Positions 1 through 10,192 of a stretch of 64,000 nucleotides of DNA are shown in pieces; the first letter of the stretch is position 1, and each line of letters opens with the position of its first letter. The notes below the pieces were generated by a model. It ran no database searches. It was not told the origin of the DNA and saw only the letters and a program-made list of their open reading frames with translations. This DNA is from Gordonia amicalis NBRC 100051 = JCM 11271 (GTDB lineage: Bacteria > Actinomycetota > Actinomycetes > Mycobacteriales > Mycobacteriaceae). Where the stretch lies: the NCBI RefSeq assembly GCF_000332995.1, contig NZ_BANS01000001.1, positions 1-64,000 of the forward strand, in the 5' to 3' direction. Made by a program: the position numbers and the translations under genes.

Positions 1-69
1 GGGAGCGAGGGGGGGCGAGGGCGGGAGCGGGAGTTCATGCAACATTCGTGATTCGACGGCGTCTCGTCC

Positions 70-75
70 TAGGCT
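70..75 (+). promoter_or_regulatory. -10 box of a leaderless promoter for the TetR gene
   Basis: TAGGCT lies 6 nt before the ATG at 82, so transcription would begin at or next to the start codon. No Shine-Dalgarno sequence precedes the ATG, which supports this start. I see no convincing -35 box. Confidence 0.5.
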
Positions 76-81
76 TGGCGC

Positions 82-783
82 ATGGCGATCGGACGTCCGG
101 CGGAGGGTTCGGCCGAGGTGCAGCGGGCACCGCGGGCGCGGATGACCGGCGCCCAGCGGCGGCTGCAACTGATCGAGGTGGCGCGCGGACTGTTCGCGGA
201 ACGCGGATACGAGGGCACGTCGATCGAGGAGATCGCGCAACGCGCCGGCGTTTCCAAGCCGATCGTCTACGAGCACTTCGGCGGTAAGGAAGGCCTCTAC
301 GCGGTCGTCGTCGACCGTGAGATGGAAACCCTGCTGGAGATGGTGACGGCATCGCTGTCGAAGAACCGGTCGCTGTACCGCATCCAGCAGGTCGCCCTCG
401 CGTTGCTCACCTACATGGAGGAACGCACGGACGGTTTCCGCATCCTGGTGCGCGGCGACAGCACCGCGTCGACCGGCGAGACGGCCACCTACTCGAGTCT
501 TCTCAACGACGCGGTGAGTCAGGTCGAGCACATCCTGGCCGGCGACTTCGAGCGCCGCGGCTTCGACCCCGCACTCGCCCCGCTCTACGCGCAGGCCCTG
601 GTGGGCATGGTGTCGTCGACCGCCCAGTGGTGGCTCGACGTCCGTGAGCCGTCGAAGGAGGTCGTGGCCGCCCACCTGGTGAATCTGTGCTGGAACGGAC
701 TCACACGCCTCGACCCGTCGCCGGCGCTCGTCGGTCCCGACTACGTCGAACCGCTCGAGCGCACCACCGCCGAGGACAGTTGA
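82..783 (+). CDS. TetR family transcriptional regulator
   Basis: A 233-residue TetR-type repressor. The helix-turn-helix is at about residues 30-75, with the typical AQRAGVSKPIVYEHFGGKEG pattern following a LFAERGYEGTSIEEIA helix. The C-terminal half is a ligand-binding/dimer domain of unknown ligand. In M. tuberculosis the equivalent gene upstream of mfd is the TetR regulator Rv1019, so this is probably its orthologue. Here mfd is separated from it by a 5.6-kb insertion of accessory genes. The ATG at 82 is preceded by a leaderless-type -10 box. Targets cannot be read from the sequence. Confidence 0.9.
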   Translation: MAIGRPAEGSAEVQRAPRARMTGAQRRLQLIEVARGLFAERGYEGTSIEEIAQRAGVSKPIVYEHFGGKEGLYAVVVDREMETLLEMVTASLSKNRSLYRIQQVALALLTYMEERTDGFRILVRGDSTASTGETATYSSLLNDAVSQVEHILAGDFERRGFDPALAPLYAQALVGMVSSTAQWWLDVREPSKEVVAAHLVNLCWNGLTRLDPSPALVGPDYVEPLERTTAEDS

Positions 784-816
784 GTCCCGGCGCCCGGGCC
801 GACGTCTGAACGACGG

Positions 817-1611
817 TCAGGCCAGCACCAGACTCCGCTTCGAGAGTCCCATCCAGAATCCGTCGATCACCTGATCCGGCCGCTGTTCGGCATCGTCGCT
901 GGCGCCGAATGCGACGAACAGCGGCGCGAAGTGTTCGACCGTGGGGTGGGCATACGGCATGCCGGGCGCGGTCTGACGGAACCTGATGAGCGACTCCACA
1001 TCTCCGGCGGTGAACCGCTCGGCGGCCCACGCGTCGAACTCGGCCGACCAGCTCGGCGGGGTGGCCTCCGGGCGCCAGTCGCGCAGGAACGGCAGGCCGT
1101 GGGTGGTGAATCCGGACCCGATGACGAGCACACCCTCGTCGCGCAGCGGCTTGAGTCGACGGCCGAGTTCGAGCAGCCGCTCGGGGTCGAGAGTCGGTAG
1201 TGAGATCTGCAGTACCGGGATGTCTGCCTCGGGATACATGACCGTCATCGGCACGTACGCGCCGTGGTCGAGGCGGCGGGTGGGGTCGTGGGCGATCGGT
1301 TCGCCGTCGGGCATCATCGCGGCGACCCGGCGGGCCAGGTCAGGGGCACCTGGCGACCGGTACTGGACGCGGTAGTAATTCTCGGGGAACCCGCCGAAGT
1401 CGTAGGTCAGCGGTGTCCGTGAATCGGTGGAGCCGATGGTGAGGGGTGCGGCCTCCCAGTGCGCGGAGACGATGAGGATCGCTGTCGGCCGGCCGAGTCC
1501 GCGGGCGAGTGTCTTCAGCTGTCGGACCCAGGTGGGGCTGTCAACGAGGGGTGGGGCGCCGTGGGACAGGAACAGGGCGGGTTGACGCGTGGGGGAGGTC
1601 GAGCCGGTCAT
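817..1611 (-). CDS. LigB-family extradiol ring-cleavage dioxygenase (DODA/YgiD type)
   Basis: A 264-residue protein of the class III extradiol dioxygenase family, similar to 4,5-DOPA dioxygenase (YgiD). The expected metal-ligand and active-site histidines are present: SHGAPP near residue 18, SAHWE near residue 51, DHGAY near residue 118 and SGFTTHG near residue 169. The family cleaves catecholic rings using a mononuclear metal. The physiological substrate is unknown here. The gene faces away from the antiporter gene and converges on the TetR gene. A 5-4-5 palindrome (1624-1637) lies just upstream of its ATG. Confidence 0.85.
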   Translation of the reverse strand: MTGSTSPTRQPALFLSHGAPPLVDSPTWVRQLKTLARGLGRPTAILIVSAHWEAAPLTIGSTDSRTPLTYDFGGFPENYYRVQYRSPGAPDLARRVAAMMPDGEPIAHDPTRRLDHGAYVPMTVMYPEADIPVLQISLPTLDPERLLELGRRLKPLRDEGVLVIGSGFTTHGLPFLRDWRPEATPPSWSAEFDAWAAERFTAGDVESLIRFRQTAPGMPYAHPTVEHFAPLFVAFGASDDAEQRPDQVIDGFWMGLSKRSLVLA

Positions 1612-1623
1612 TCCTCTACTAAC

Positions 1624-1637
1624 CGGACTATGGTCCG
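1624..1637. promoter_or_regulatory. Short palindrome between the divergent dioxygenase and antiporter genes
   Basis: CGGAC-TATG-GTCCG is a perfect 5-4-5 inverted repeat located 13 nt upstream of the dioxygenase ATG. It could be an operator, but it is short and no adjacent regulator gene is an obvious partner. Confidence 0.3.
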
Positions 1638-1784
1638 CTTTGTTCCGCGGCCGCGCGGCGGTCCGTTTCCGTGCCGCCGGGTGGGCGCCCGGCGTGGCCA
1701 GCGCGCCTCCCGTCGCGGGCGGGCGATAACGTTCCAGACATCTCCGGCCGCGCGGCGGCCCAGAGGGAAAGGAACTCCCGGCGC

Positions 1785-3367
1785 GTGGAGACAGTCGGCA
1801 TCTACCTCGTGGTCATCTTCGGATGTGGATTTCTCGCGCGGTTGATTCGCCTGCCCACTCTCGTCGGGTACCTGGCGGCCGGGTTCATCCTGCACGCGCC
1901 GGGGATCGAACAGTTGCCGATCATCGACACCCTCGCCGAACTGGGCGTGACGATCCTGCTGTTCACCATCGGTCTCAAGCTGGACCTCCGGATGCTGTTC
2001 CGGCGCGAGGTCTTGCTCACCACCGCTCTCAATCTCGCGGTCATCCTGGGTCTCACCATCGGCTTCCTCGGACTGCTCTCGACGATCGGTGTCCGGATGC
2101 TGATGGGCGAGAGCTGGCAGACGCTCGCTCTCCTCGGCTTCGCGTTGTCGTTCTCGAGCACCGTGTTCGTGGTCAGGTGCTCGACGAGCGCTCGGAGTCG
2201 CGCTCCCTCTACGGCCGCATTGCGATCGGCATCCTCGTCCTGCAGGACGTCGTCGCCGTCGCCTATCTCACGGCGATGAGCGGTGAGCCGCCCAGTCCGT
2301 GGGCGTTCGCACTGGTGCTGCTGATTCCCGGTGCATGGGTCGTCCGGCGACTGTGGAACCGGCTGGGGCACGGCGAATTGCAGACACTCTTCGGTGTGAC
2401 CATGGCACTCGTGCCGGGGTACTGGCTGTTCGAATCCGTCGGCATCAAGGGCGATTTCGGTGCGATGGTCATCGGCGTGCTCCTGGCCTCGCATCCGCGG
2501 GCGTCGGAGCTGTCACGCACGCTGTTCGGGCTTCGTGAACTGCTGCTGGTGGGCTTCTTCGTCTCGATCGGCCTGCACGTCACGCCGACTCTCGACACCG
2601 TCGTCCTCGGGCTGCTCCTCGTGGTCCTCCTGCCCCTCGAGGCGGCGCTGTTCACCTTCATGCTGGCCATGTTCGGCCTGCGTCGGCGCACCTCGATCCT
2701 GGCCGGACTCGCCCTGGCCAACTTCTCCGAGTTCGGGCTCATCGTCATCTCCACCGGCGTCGACGCGGACCTCGTCGACGACGACTGGCTCGTGGTCACC
2801 TCGGTCGCGGTCGCCGCGAGTTTCGTGTTCTCCACGCTCGTCAACCGACGCGGGTCCCGATGGGTGAGCCGGCTCTCGGCGTACGTCCCGACGCCGGCCG
2901 CCGCGCGTGCCCATCCCGAGGACGCGACGATCGACCTCGCACCCGCCCGGGCGGTCGTCTTCGGACTCGGACGGGTGGGCAGTTCGGTCTACAACCGACT
3001 CGTCGACGAGTACGGCCTGAGCGTCGTCGGAGTGGAGAACGACCCCCTGAAGGTGGTCGACCTCCGCGAGCGCGGACTGCGGGTGATCGAGGCCGACGCG
3101 ACCGAGACGGGGTTCTGGGAACGGTGCGAAGGGGTGTCCGACCTCGACATCCTCGTCTTCGCCATGCCGTTCCACGGCTCCAATCTGGTGGCCCTCGATC
3201 GGGTGGAGGAGAGAGAGTTCGCCGGCACCATCGCAGTCGTCGCCCAGTACGACGACGAACGCGACGAACTGCTCAGTCGGGGTGCCGACGTGGCCTTCCA
3301 CATCTACGAGGGGACCGGCGTGGGTCTGGCCGACGCCGCTGCCGAGGCCGCCGGCCTCGACCGGTGA
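1785..3367 (+). pseudogene. KefB/CPA2-type cation:proton antiporter with RCK domain, frameshifted
   Basis: Two overlapping frames together encode a complete CPA2 antiporter. The first half starts at GTG 1785 (AAAGGAA at 1768-1774) and carries hydrophobic helices up to FALSFSSTVFVV. The second half resumes with VLDERSESRSLYGRIAIGIL, which follows that motif directly in KefB/C-like proteins. The remaining transmembrane helices come next, then a TrkA-N/RCK nucleotide-binding domain (VVFGLGRVGSSV). A single missing base near 2175 (a GG run where GGG would restore the frame) explains the break. The corrected protein would be about 527 residues. It may be a real pseudogene or a base-call error. Confidence 0.85.
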
Positions 3368-3372
3368 CGCCG

Positions 3373-3930
3373 CTACCGGTCGCGTGACTCCCAGATGTCC
3401 TTCTGCATGTAGACGCAATCGATCCACTGGTCGGCCTTGTGGCCGATGGCACGCAGGCGGCCGGCCTCGGTGAACCCGAACCGCGAATGCAGAGCGATCG
3501 ACCCGTCCCCGCCGGTGGCTGCGATCACCGCGACGATCTGGCGGACGTTCTCGGGGTTCGCACGATCGAGCATCCCGGCCATCAGCGCCGATCCGACGCC
3601 GCGGCCGCCGAAGCCGGGCCGGACGTAGATGGAGTCCTCGGTGGACCGGTCGTACGCCGGCATCCCGCGGAACGTGCCCAGGTAGGCGTAGCCGACGGTC
3701 TGTTCCGTACCGGACTCGTCGAACGCGCGGGCCACCACGAACGGCCGGCCGGCCGCGGTGATCGCGGCGTGCTTGGCGTGCCACTGCTCGAGCGTGGGGA
3801 CGACGTAGTCGAAGGTCGCGACGGTGTGCTGCACGTAGTGCGCATAGATCTCGGCGACTGCGTCGAGGTCGTCGACCGTCGCGTCGTCGACGACGATCTG
3901 CCGCACCTCGTCTGAGTGGGAACCGTGCAT
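3373..3930 (-). CDS. GNAT N-acetyltransferase (phosphinothricin acetyltransferase-like)
   Basis: A 185-residue GNAT enzyme that should transfer acetyl from acetyl-CoA to an amine. It resembles the Pat/Bar subfamily: DDLDAVAEIYAHYVQHTVATFD at the N-terminus, and VRPGFGGRGVGSALM forming the acetyl-CoA pyrophosphate loop at about residues 110-125. HSRFGFTEAGRLRAIGHK follows near the C-terminus. I chose ATG 3930 because homology begins there. The open frame extends further upstream but has no family character. The stop codon lies 5 nt from that of the convergent antiporter gene. The substrate is unknown. Confidence 0.85.
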   Translation of the reverse strand: MHGSHSDEVRQIVVDDATVDDLDAVAEIYAHYVQHTVATFDYVVPTLEQWHAKHAAITAAGRPFVVARAFDESGTEQTVGYAYLGTFRGMPAYDRSTEDSIYVRPGFGGRGVGSALMAGMLDRANPENVRQIVAVIAATGGDGSIALHSRFGFTEAGRLRAIGHKADQWIDCVYMQKDIWESRDR

Positions 3931-4014
3931 TCCGACGAGGATATCGGCGAGCCCGACCAGGGGTGTGACGGCGCCACCTACGACTAGTGGTAGTAGAGGC
4001 GTAGATTGGCTAGC

Positions 4015-4566
4015 GTGCGCGCGGCCTCCGATTCCGACTACCAGGGAGTGCATCCCTGGTGGTCGGTCGCTGCCGCAATCGTGTCGGCGGCGCTGGGCGT
4101 CGGCGCCCACGGACTGGCGGGCGGGGGCACTCCGACGCCGTCGCACGCGGTTCTGCTTCTCGCGATCAGTGCCGGGCTGGGCTGGGTCCTGAACGCCGGG
4201 CTCGCCGACCGGGTCCGCGGTCGCGCTTCTGCCGCGCTCTCGGTCGGATCGGCACTCGCCACCGCGCAACTCTTCGGGCACCTCGCCATGAGATCCGGCG
4301 ATCACCACGCGCCGGTGGACGCGGTGACACCCGGCCCGACCATGCTCCTCTGCCACCTCGCGGCGCTCGCCGCTGCAGCGGTGTTGCTGGTCGGCGCCGA
4401 GGAGTGCTCGCGACGGGTCGGTTCCCGGATCATCGCCGCGATGTCGGGGGAGCGGTCGATCTCTCCCCGGGCCGTCCTCGTCGTCGCGGCGGCCGACGCC
4501 CTACCGCTCACACCGACTCGGCTGTCGGGGAATCCGACGCGCGGGCCACCCATCTCGGTGCGCTGA
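4015..4566 (+). CDS. Hypothetical multi-pass membrane protein next to a copper chaperone
   Basis: About 183 residues with four likely transmembrane segments (around residues 20-38, 48-62, 70-90 and 110-130). A histidine/aspartate-rich loop, MRSGDHHAPVD, lies before the last helix. The start is GTG 4015 or TTG 4006 in the same frame. It is the first gene of an apparent operon with the PCuAC chaperone and a Dyp peroxidase. Small membrane proteins of this kind often sit beside PCuAC genes, so a role in copper handling is possible. That is inference from position only; I do not recognise the family with certainty. Confidence 0.65.
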   Translation: MRAASDSDYQGVHPWWSVAAAIVSAALGVGAHGLAGGGTPTPSHAVLLLAISAGLGWVLNAGLADRVRGRASAALSVGSALATAQLFGHLAMRSGDHHAPVDAVTPGPTMLLCHLAALAAAAVLLVGAEECSRRVGSRIIAAMSGERSISPRAVLVVAAADALPLTPTRLSGNPTRGPPISVR

Positions 4567-4641
4567 CCCATACTTCTCCCTTCCCGCCGCGGCCTGTGGG
4601 CCGCCGGCGGTGATCCGCGCACCACAAAAGGTGAAAAATTC

Positions 4642-5187
4642 ATGTTCTCAACAACTTTCGTTCCCTCGTCCGTTCGTCGGCCGCTGGCGGTCCTGGCCAT
4701 GGCGACGCTCCCGATCACCCTGCTCGCCGCATGTTCGTCGGACGACGACCCGGCCACGCAGGCCCAATCGGTGACCATCAGTGATCAATGGGTGAAATCG
4801 GCCGACACCGGGATGACCGCGGCCTTCGGCACCGTCGCCAACACGTCCGGTACCGAGGTCACCCTCACCGGCGGTACCACCGAGGTGGCCGGGCGCGTCG
4901 AGGTGCACGAGATGGCGGCGTCCGATGGCGGCGGCATGGTGATGCGACTCATCGAGGGCGGTCTCGACATCGGCCCCGAACAGACGGTCGAGCTCAGGCC
5001 GGGCGGCAACCACATCATGCTGATGGACCTGCGGCAACCGATCAAGGCCGGCGACACCGTCACGCTGACACTGCGATTCGGCGACGGCTCGACGCGCGAG
5101 TTCGTGGCACGTGCCCGTGATTTCAACGGGGCACGAGAGGACTACGCACCGGGCCACGGCGCGCCCGCCGCCGGCACCGATGGCTGA
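4642..5187 (+). CDS. PCu(A)C-type copper chaperone lipoprotein
   Basis: A 181-residue exported lipoprotein. The signal peptide ends in the lipobox LLAAC with Cys31. The PCu(A)C domain carries the Cu(I)-binding pattern of His/Met ligands: HEMAASDGGGMVM at residues 89-101 and HIMLM at residues 124-128. The family delivers Cu(I) outside the membrane, classically to cytochrome oxidase and other cuproenzymes. In Streptomyces lividans a PCuAC protein (ECuC) and the Tat-exported Dyp peroxidase DtpA belong to the same gene cluster, as seen here. AAAAGGTG at 4627-4634 serves as ribosome-binding site. The downstream peroxidase gene overlaps its end by 8 nt. Confidence 0.92.
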   Translation: MFSTTFVPSSVRRPLAVLAMATLPITLLAACSSDDDPATQAQSVTISDQWVKSADTGMTAAFGTVANTSGTEVTLTGGTTEVAGRVEVHEMAASDGGGMVMRLIEGGLDIGPEQTVELRPGGNHIMLMDLRQPIKAGDTVTLTLRFGDGSTREFVARARDFNGAREDYAPGHGAPAAGTDG

Positions 5188-6409
5188 GTTCGGGGGCGGC
5201 GGCCCCACGCTGAGGCGCCGCACCCTGTTCGTGGGTGCGGCCGGACTCGCCGGGCTCGGCGTGGGTGTGAAGGCGGTCAGCGCCCACGCCTCCGACGAGG
5301 AACCGACCCATGGACGTGACGTGGTCGAGTTCTACGGGGACCACCAGGCCGGTGTGACGACGCCGCCACCCGCGCACGTGAACTATGTGGGCCTCGACCT
5401 CGTGTCGTCGGGCGGCGAACGCGACATGCGGGCGGCTCTCGCCGGCGTGCTGCAGGTGTGGACCGAGGACGCAGCCCGCCTCACCGCGGGTGATCCGGCT
5501 CTCGCCGACAGCGAACCGGACCTCGCCCGGCTGCCCGCCCGGCTCACCGTGACCGTGGGCCTGGGGCCCGGTGCGTTCACCGGCACGGGACTGGAGAATC
5601 GCCGGCCGCGCTGGCTGCATCCGTTGCCGCGATACGTCATCGACCGGCTCGACCAGCGACGCTGGGGGCAGACCGATGTGCTGCTCCAGATCTGCGCCGA
5701 CGACCCGATCACGATCGCCCACGCGACCCGCGTGCTCACCGCGAATGTCGCGGGCCGTGTGCGTCTGAGATGGGTGCAGCGGGGTTTCCGCAACTCACGG
5801 GGGACGCAGGAGGAGTCCGTGACGATGAGGAATCTGATGGGTCAGGTCGACGGGACGGTCAACCTGGGAGCTGCCGATCACGACAGTCTCGTCTGGGACG
5901 ACGGTGCCGAGCAGCCCTGGTTCGCCGGCGGCACGTCGATGGTGCTCCGGCGGATCGCGATGAACCTCGACACGTGGCAGGAGCTCGATCCGCGGGACCA
6001 GGAACTCTCCGTCGGCCGCAGGATCGCCGAGGGGGCGCCCCTGAGCGGCGGGACCGAACACGACGACCCGGACTTCGAGGCGGTCGTCGACGGACTTCCC
6101 GCCATCCCGGCGTCGTCGCATATTGCGCGGGCTCGCCGCCGCAGCGAGGTGGAGCGTTTCCTCCGGCGCGGATACAACTACGACGACCCGCCGGAACCCG
6201 ATGCCGCAGGCAACGTCCCGACCTCGAACAGCGGCCTCCTGTTCGCCGCCTTCCAGCGCGACGTCGACGCGCAGTACGCGCCGGTCCAGGCGCGGCTGGC
6301 CGAACACGACGCGCTGAACCGGTGGACGACGCCCATCGGATCGGCGGTCTACGCCATCCTTCCCGGGGCGCATCGAGGGGAGGTGCTGGGGGCGGGCCTG
6401 CTCCGCTGA
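5180..6409 (+). CDS. Tat-exported Dyp-type heme peroxidase
   Basis: A 409-residue Dyp-type peroxidase. A twin-arginine signal ([19 protein letters not shown]) occupies the first ~35 residues, so it should be exported folded with heme. The family signature GxxDG is present as GQVDGT near residue 222. The C-terminal region contains RRGYNYDD and [10 protein letters not shown], both conserved in DypB/EfeB proteins. ATG 5180 overlaps the end of the PCuAC gene, implying translational coupling. A copper chaperone upstream parallels the DtpA cluster of Streptomyces. A second Dyp peroxidase (EfeB) lies at 11107-12432, so this copy is more likely tied to copper or cell-envelope oxidation than to iron uptake. 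Confidence 0.9.
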   Translation: MAEFGGGGPTLRRRTLFVGAAGLAGLGVGVKAVSAHASDEEPTHGRDVVEFYGDHQAGVTTPPPAHVNYVGLDLVSSGGERDMRAALAGVLQVWTEDAARLTAGDPALADSEPDLARLPARLTVTVGLGPGAFTGTGLENRRPRWLHPLPRYVIDRLDQRRWGQTDVLLQICADDPITIAHATRVLTANVAGRVRLRWVQRGFRNSRGTQEESVTMRNLMGQVDGTVNLGAADHDSLVWDDGAEQPWFAGGTSMVLRRIAMNLDTWQELDPRDQELSVGRRIAEGAPLSGGTEHDDPDFEAVVDGLPAIPASSHIARARRRSEVERFLRRGYNYDDPPEPDAAGNVPTSNSGLLFAAFQRDVDAQYAPVQARLAEHDALNRWTTPIGSAVYAILPGAHRGEVLGAGLLR

Positions 6410-6443
6410 TCCACCGGATGACCGGGCGCGGAGCGCGGCCCCA

Positions 6444-6449
6444 TACAAT
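6444..6449 (+). promoter_or_regulatory. -10 box of a leaderless mfd promoter
   Basis: TACAAT lies 7 nt before GTG 6457. No Shine-Dalgarno sequence is present. This arrangement fixes the mfd start, because the open frame itself continues far upstream through the peroxidase gene. Confidence 0.6.
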
Positions 6450-6456
6450 CGGCGGA

Positions 6457-9400
6457 GTGTCGACGCTCCGTGCCCTGTCCGGTCTGGCCGCGCTCGCGTG
6501 TGCGGACAAGTCCTTCCGCGAGGTCCGCGAACGCCGTGGCGAACAGCGCCTCGACATCACCGCACCCGATGCGGCGCGGCCATTCCTCGTCTCCTGCCTG
6601 GCCGCCGACGCCGACGCCCCGCTTCTCGTCGTCTCCGCCAACGGTCGGGAGGCCGACGATCTGACCGCCGAGCTCGCGGAGATGCTCGACGACGCCGACG
6701 CGGTGGCCCAGTTCCCGTCGTGGGAGACCCTCCCGCACGAGCGGCTGTCGCCCAGCGCGGACACCGTGGGTCAGCGACTCGCGGTGCTGCACCGTCTCGC
6801 CAATCCCGGCGACAAGCCGCTGCGGGTCGTGGTCACCACGGTCCGCTCACTCGTGCAGCCGATGGCGCCGGGCCTCGGAGACGTCGCCACGGTCACCCTG
6901 CGCGAGGGCATCGAGGTCGACTTCGACGGCTTGCTCGCCCAACTCGTCGAGATGGCCTACGAGCGTGTGGACATGGTCGGACGCCGCGGCGAGTTCGCGG
7001 TCCGTGGCGGCATCCTCGACGTCTTCCCGACGACCGCCGACCACCCGGTCCGCGTCGAGTTCTGGGGCGACGAGATCACCGAGATGCGGGCGTTCTCGGT
7101 CGCCGACCAGCGCAGCCAGCCGGAGGTCGAAGCGACCGAGGTGCGCATCCACCCGGGACGCGAACTGCTCCTCACCGAGAAGGTCCGTACGCGCGCAAGC
7201 GATCTCGCCGCGGAGAACCCGGGCGACGCGACGCTCTCCGAGATGCTCGGCAAACTGGCCGAGGGCATTCCGGTGGAGGGGATGGAGGCGCTGATCCCGG
7301 CGCTCGTCGACGGCGAGATGCAGCTGCTGACCGAGGTCGTCCCGGCCGGGACGCGTGTGCTCGTCCTGGATCCGGAGAAGGTCCGGACCCGTGCCGCCGA
7401 TCTGTCCAAGACCGGTGCGGAGTTCCTCGAGGCGTCGTGGACGGCCGCGGCGATGGGTGCGAATGCGCCCATCGACGGCCGCTCGGGTGTCGGCATCGAC
7501 CTGGAGGCGAGCGCCTACCGTCCGCTCGACGACGTGCGCGCCGCGACGCTCGAGGCGGGCCGCCCCTGGTGGACCCTGTCGCCGTTGTCGACCGGGAGTG
7601 GGGACGAACTCGAGCTGGACCTGGTCCCCGGGCCCGCGCCACGTGGCGACGAACGCGAGATCGCAGCCACGTTCGCCCAGCTGCGAGCCCACGTGTCCGA
7701 CGGCAAGACCGCCGCGATCGTCGTCGCCGGCAAGGGCACCGCCCAGCGCGTCGGCGAGCGACTGTCCGAGGCCGAGGTGCCGTATGTGATCGCCGAGCCG
7801 GGACATCGTCCCGAGCCGGGCGAGGTCGCGGTCTTCGGTGCGACGCTGCGCAGCGGCATCGTCTGCGCCGACGCCGGTTTGGTCGTCGTCACCGAAGCAG
7901 ACCTCACCGGCACTCGCGTCGCGAATGTCCGCGACGGGCGCAAACTCCCGGCCAAGCGTCGCAATCAGGTCGACCCGCTGGCCTTGACCGCCGGTGACCT
8001 CGTCGTGCACGACCAGCACGGCATCGGCAAGTTCGTCGAGATGATCGAACGCACCGTCTCGGGTGCGCGTCGCGAATACCTGGTCCTGGAGTATGCATCG
8101 AGCAAACGCGGCCAGCCCGCCGACCGGTTGTACGTGCCGATGGACGCCCTCGATCAGCTGTCCCGGTACGTCGGTGGCGAGCAGCCCTCGCTGTCCAAGC
8201 TCGGCGGGTCGGACTGGCAGAACACGAAGCGCAAGGCGCGCAAGGCCGTTCGCGAGATCGCCGGTGAGCTGGTACAGCTCTACGCCGCACGTCATGCTGC
8301 CCCGGGTCACGCCTTCGGGCCCGACACCCCGTGGCAGCAGGAGATGGAAGACGCCTTCGACTTCACCGAGACGATCGATCAGCTGACCGTCATCGCCGAG
8401 GTCAAGGCCGACATGGAACGTCCGGTCCCGATGGACCGCGTCGTCGTCGGCGACGTCGGCTACGGCAAGACCGAGATCGCCGTGCGTGCCGCGTTCAAGG
8501 CCGTCCAGGACGGCAAGCAGGTGGCCGTCCTGGTGCCGACGACCATTCTCGCGCAACAGCATCTGCAGACGTTCACCGAGCGGATGAGCGGATTCCCCGT
8601 GCGGGTGCGCGGGCTGTCGCGTTTCACCGACGCCAAGGAATCCCGCGAGATCACCGAGGCGATGGCCAAGGGCGAGGTCGACATCGTCATCGGTACGCAT
8701 CGTCTCCTGCAGACCGGCATCACCTGGAAAGACCTCGGACTCGTGATCGTCGACGAGGAACAGCGATTCGGCGTCGAACACAAGGAACACATCAAGTCGC
8801 TGCGCACCCACGTCGACGTGCTGACCATGTCCGCGACACCGATTCCGCGAACGCTGGAGATGTCGATGGCCGGCATCCGCGAGATGTCGACGATCCTCAC
8901 CCCGCCGGAGGAACGCCATCCGGTGCTCACCTACGTCGGCGCCTACGCGCCGAAGCAGGTCGCCGCCGCGATCCGTCGTGAGCTGCTGCGCGACGGTCAG
9001 GTGTTCTACGTCCACAATCGTGTCTCGACCATCGACAAGATGGCCAAGGACATCTCCAACATGGTCCCGGAGGCGAAAGTCGTCGTGGCACATGGCCAGA
9101 TGGGGGAGGACCAGCTCGAGCGCACGGTGTCGGGGTTCTGGAACCGCGAATACGACGTGCTGGTCTGTACGACCATCATCGAGACCGGTCTCGACATCTC
9201 CAACGCCAACACGCTCATCGTCGACCGTGCCGAGAACCTCGGCCTCTCGCAGCTTCATCAGTTGCGCGGACGCGTAGGCCGAAGTCGTGAGCGCGGTTAC
9301 GCCTATCTGCTCTACAGTCCCGATCGTCCGCTGACCGAGACCGCCTACGACCGGCTGGCGACGATCGCCCAGAACAACGAACTCGGCGCCGGGATGGCGG

Positions 9401-10032
9401 TGGCGCTCAAGGACCTCGAGCTGCGCGGTGCCGGAAACGTGCTCGGCGCAGAGCAATCGGGTCACGTCGCGGGTGTGGGCTTCGATCTGTACGTACGCCT
9501 GGTCGGTGAGGCCGTCGAGGCGTATCGCGCGGCCGCCGACGGCCAACCCGTGGAGACGCAGGAGACGGGCGAGGTGCGCATCGATCTGCCGGTGGATGCG
9601 CACATCCCGGTCGAGTACGTCGACTCCGACCGCCTGCGCCTGGAGGCGTATCGCAAACTCGCGTCGGCCGGCGACGACGCCGCGGTAGACGCGGTTCTCG
9701 TCGAACTCACCGACCGCTATGGTCCGCCACCGGTCGAGACCACCCGACTCGCGTCGATCGCACGTCTGCGTCTGCGCTGCCGCGAACGCGGGATCGCCGA
9801 GATCGGTCTGGCCGGACAGGGGGTCAAGATCTCGCCGCTGCCCCTGCTCGACAGCGAACAGGTGCGCCTGCGGCGGTTGTACTCGTCGGCGACATACCGG
9901 GCGACGACCTCGGTGGTCACGCTCCCGATCCCGCGGACCGGGGGAGTCGGCTCGGCACGTCTGCGCGACGACGAGCTGATCGAGTACCTCACCACGTTCC
10001 TGACGCAGCTGAAGCCGGAGCCGAGCGGCTGA
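6457..10032 (+). CDS. mfd: Transcription-repair coupling factor Mfd
   Basis: A 1191-residue Mfd translocase, close to the usual length in this order. It removes RNA polymerase stalled at DNA lesions and recruits UvrA. The UvrB-like N-terminal module includes [13 protein letters not shown] and [17 protein letters not shown]. The RNA-polymerase-interacting domain ([15 protein letters not shown]) is at about residues 516-530. The helicase motor has Walker [10 protein letters not shown] near residue 668, DEEQ near residue 766, and the TRG region around [16 protein letters not shown]. The C-terminal TRCF domain is complete. GTG 6457 is chosen for homology and its leaderless promoter. The downstream mazG order is conserved across Mycobacteriales. 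Confidence 0.97.
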   Translation: MSTLRALSGLAALACADKSFREVRERRGEQRLDITAPDAARPFLVSCLAADADAPLLVVSANGREADDLTAELAEMLDDADAVAQFPSWETLPHERLSPSADTVGQRLAVLHRLANPGDKPLRVVVTTVRSLVQPMAPGLGDVATVTLREGIEVDFDGLLAQLVEMAYERVDMVGRRGEFAVRGGILDVFPTTADHPVRVEFWGDEITEMRAFSVADQRSQPEVEATEVRIHPGRELLLTEKVRTRASDLAAENPGDATLSEMLGKLAEGIPVEGMEALIPALVDGEMQLLTEVVPAGTRVLVLDPEKVRTRAADLSKTGAEFLEASWTAAAMGANAPIDGRSGVGIDLEASAYRPLDDVRAATLEAGRPWWTLSPLSTGSGDELELDLVPGPAPRGDEREIAATFAQLRAHVSDGKTAAIVVAGKGTAQRVGERLSEAEVPYVIAEPGHRPEPGEVAVFGATLRSGIVCADAGLVVVTEADLTGTRVANVRDGRKLPAKRRNQVDPLALTAGDLVVHDQHGIGKFVEMIERTVSGARREYLVLEYASSKRGQPADRLYVPMDALDQLSRYVGGEQPSLSKLGGSDWQNTKRKARKAVREIAGELVQLYAARHAAPGHAFGPDTPWQQEMEDAFDFTETIDQLTVIAEVKADMERPVPMDRVVVGDVGYGKTEIAVRAAFKAVQDGKQVAVLVPTTILAQQHLQTFTERMSGFPVRVRGLSRFTDAKESREITEAMAKGEVDIVIGTHRLLQTGITWKDLGLVIVDEEQRFGVEHKEHIKSLRTHVDVLTMSATPIPRTLEMSMAGIREMSTILTPPEERHPVLTYVGAYAPKQVAAAIRRELLRDGQVFYVHNRVSTIDKMAKDISNMVPEAKVVVAHGQMGEDQLERTVSGFWNREYDVLVCTTIIETGLDISNANTLIVDRAENLGLSQLHQLRGRVGRSRERGYAYLLYSPDRPLTETAYDRLATIAQNNELGAGMAVALKDLELRGAGNVLGAEQSGHVAGVGFDLYVRLVGEAVEAYRAAADGQPVETQETGEVRIDLPVDAHIPVEYVDSDRLRLEAYRKLASAGDDAAVDAVLVELTDRYGPPPVETTRLASIARLRLRCRERGIAEIGLAGQGVKISPLPLLDSEQVRLRRLYSSATYRATTSVVTLPIPRTGGVGSARLRDDELIEYLTTFLTQLKPEPSG

Positions 10033-10037
10033 CCACT

Positions 10038-10149
10038 GAAAACCACCCCTGGAAAGCACCCGTCAGGGCGGTGTGAGTGACACTATGTCGTCGAAGTGCC
10101 TGCTCAGGGTGGTTTTCGGGGGCGGTTTCCAGGGGTGGTTTTCGGGGGA
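10038..10149. repeat. Composite intergenic repeat between mfd and mazG
   Basis: An 18-bp sequence beginning GAAAACCACC (10038-10055) recurs as an exact inverted copy at 10126-10143. A direct repeat of the core GGGTGGTTTTCGGGGG occurs at about 10107-10122 and 10134-10149. The outer arms could form a long stem with a 70-nt loop. The block fills most of the 160-nt gap and encodes nothing recognisable. It may be a dispersed REP-like element or a terminator/processing structure. Confidence 0.75.
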
Positions 10150-10192
10150 CGGTCGAGAAGCAAGTCGGGGGTCGAGAAAGGACGTACGACGA

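Noticed and set aside
5770..6456. In-frame N-terminal extension of mfd by 229 codons
   Set aside because: It lies inside the Dyp peroxidase gene in another frame. Mfd homology begins at GTG 6457, which has its own leaderless promoter.
6847..10059. A 1070-codon open frame antisense to mfd
   Set aside because: It has no family character and mirrors the coding frame of mfd. Long antisense open frames are expected at this GC content.
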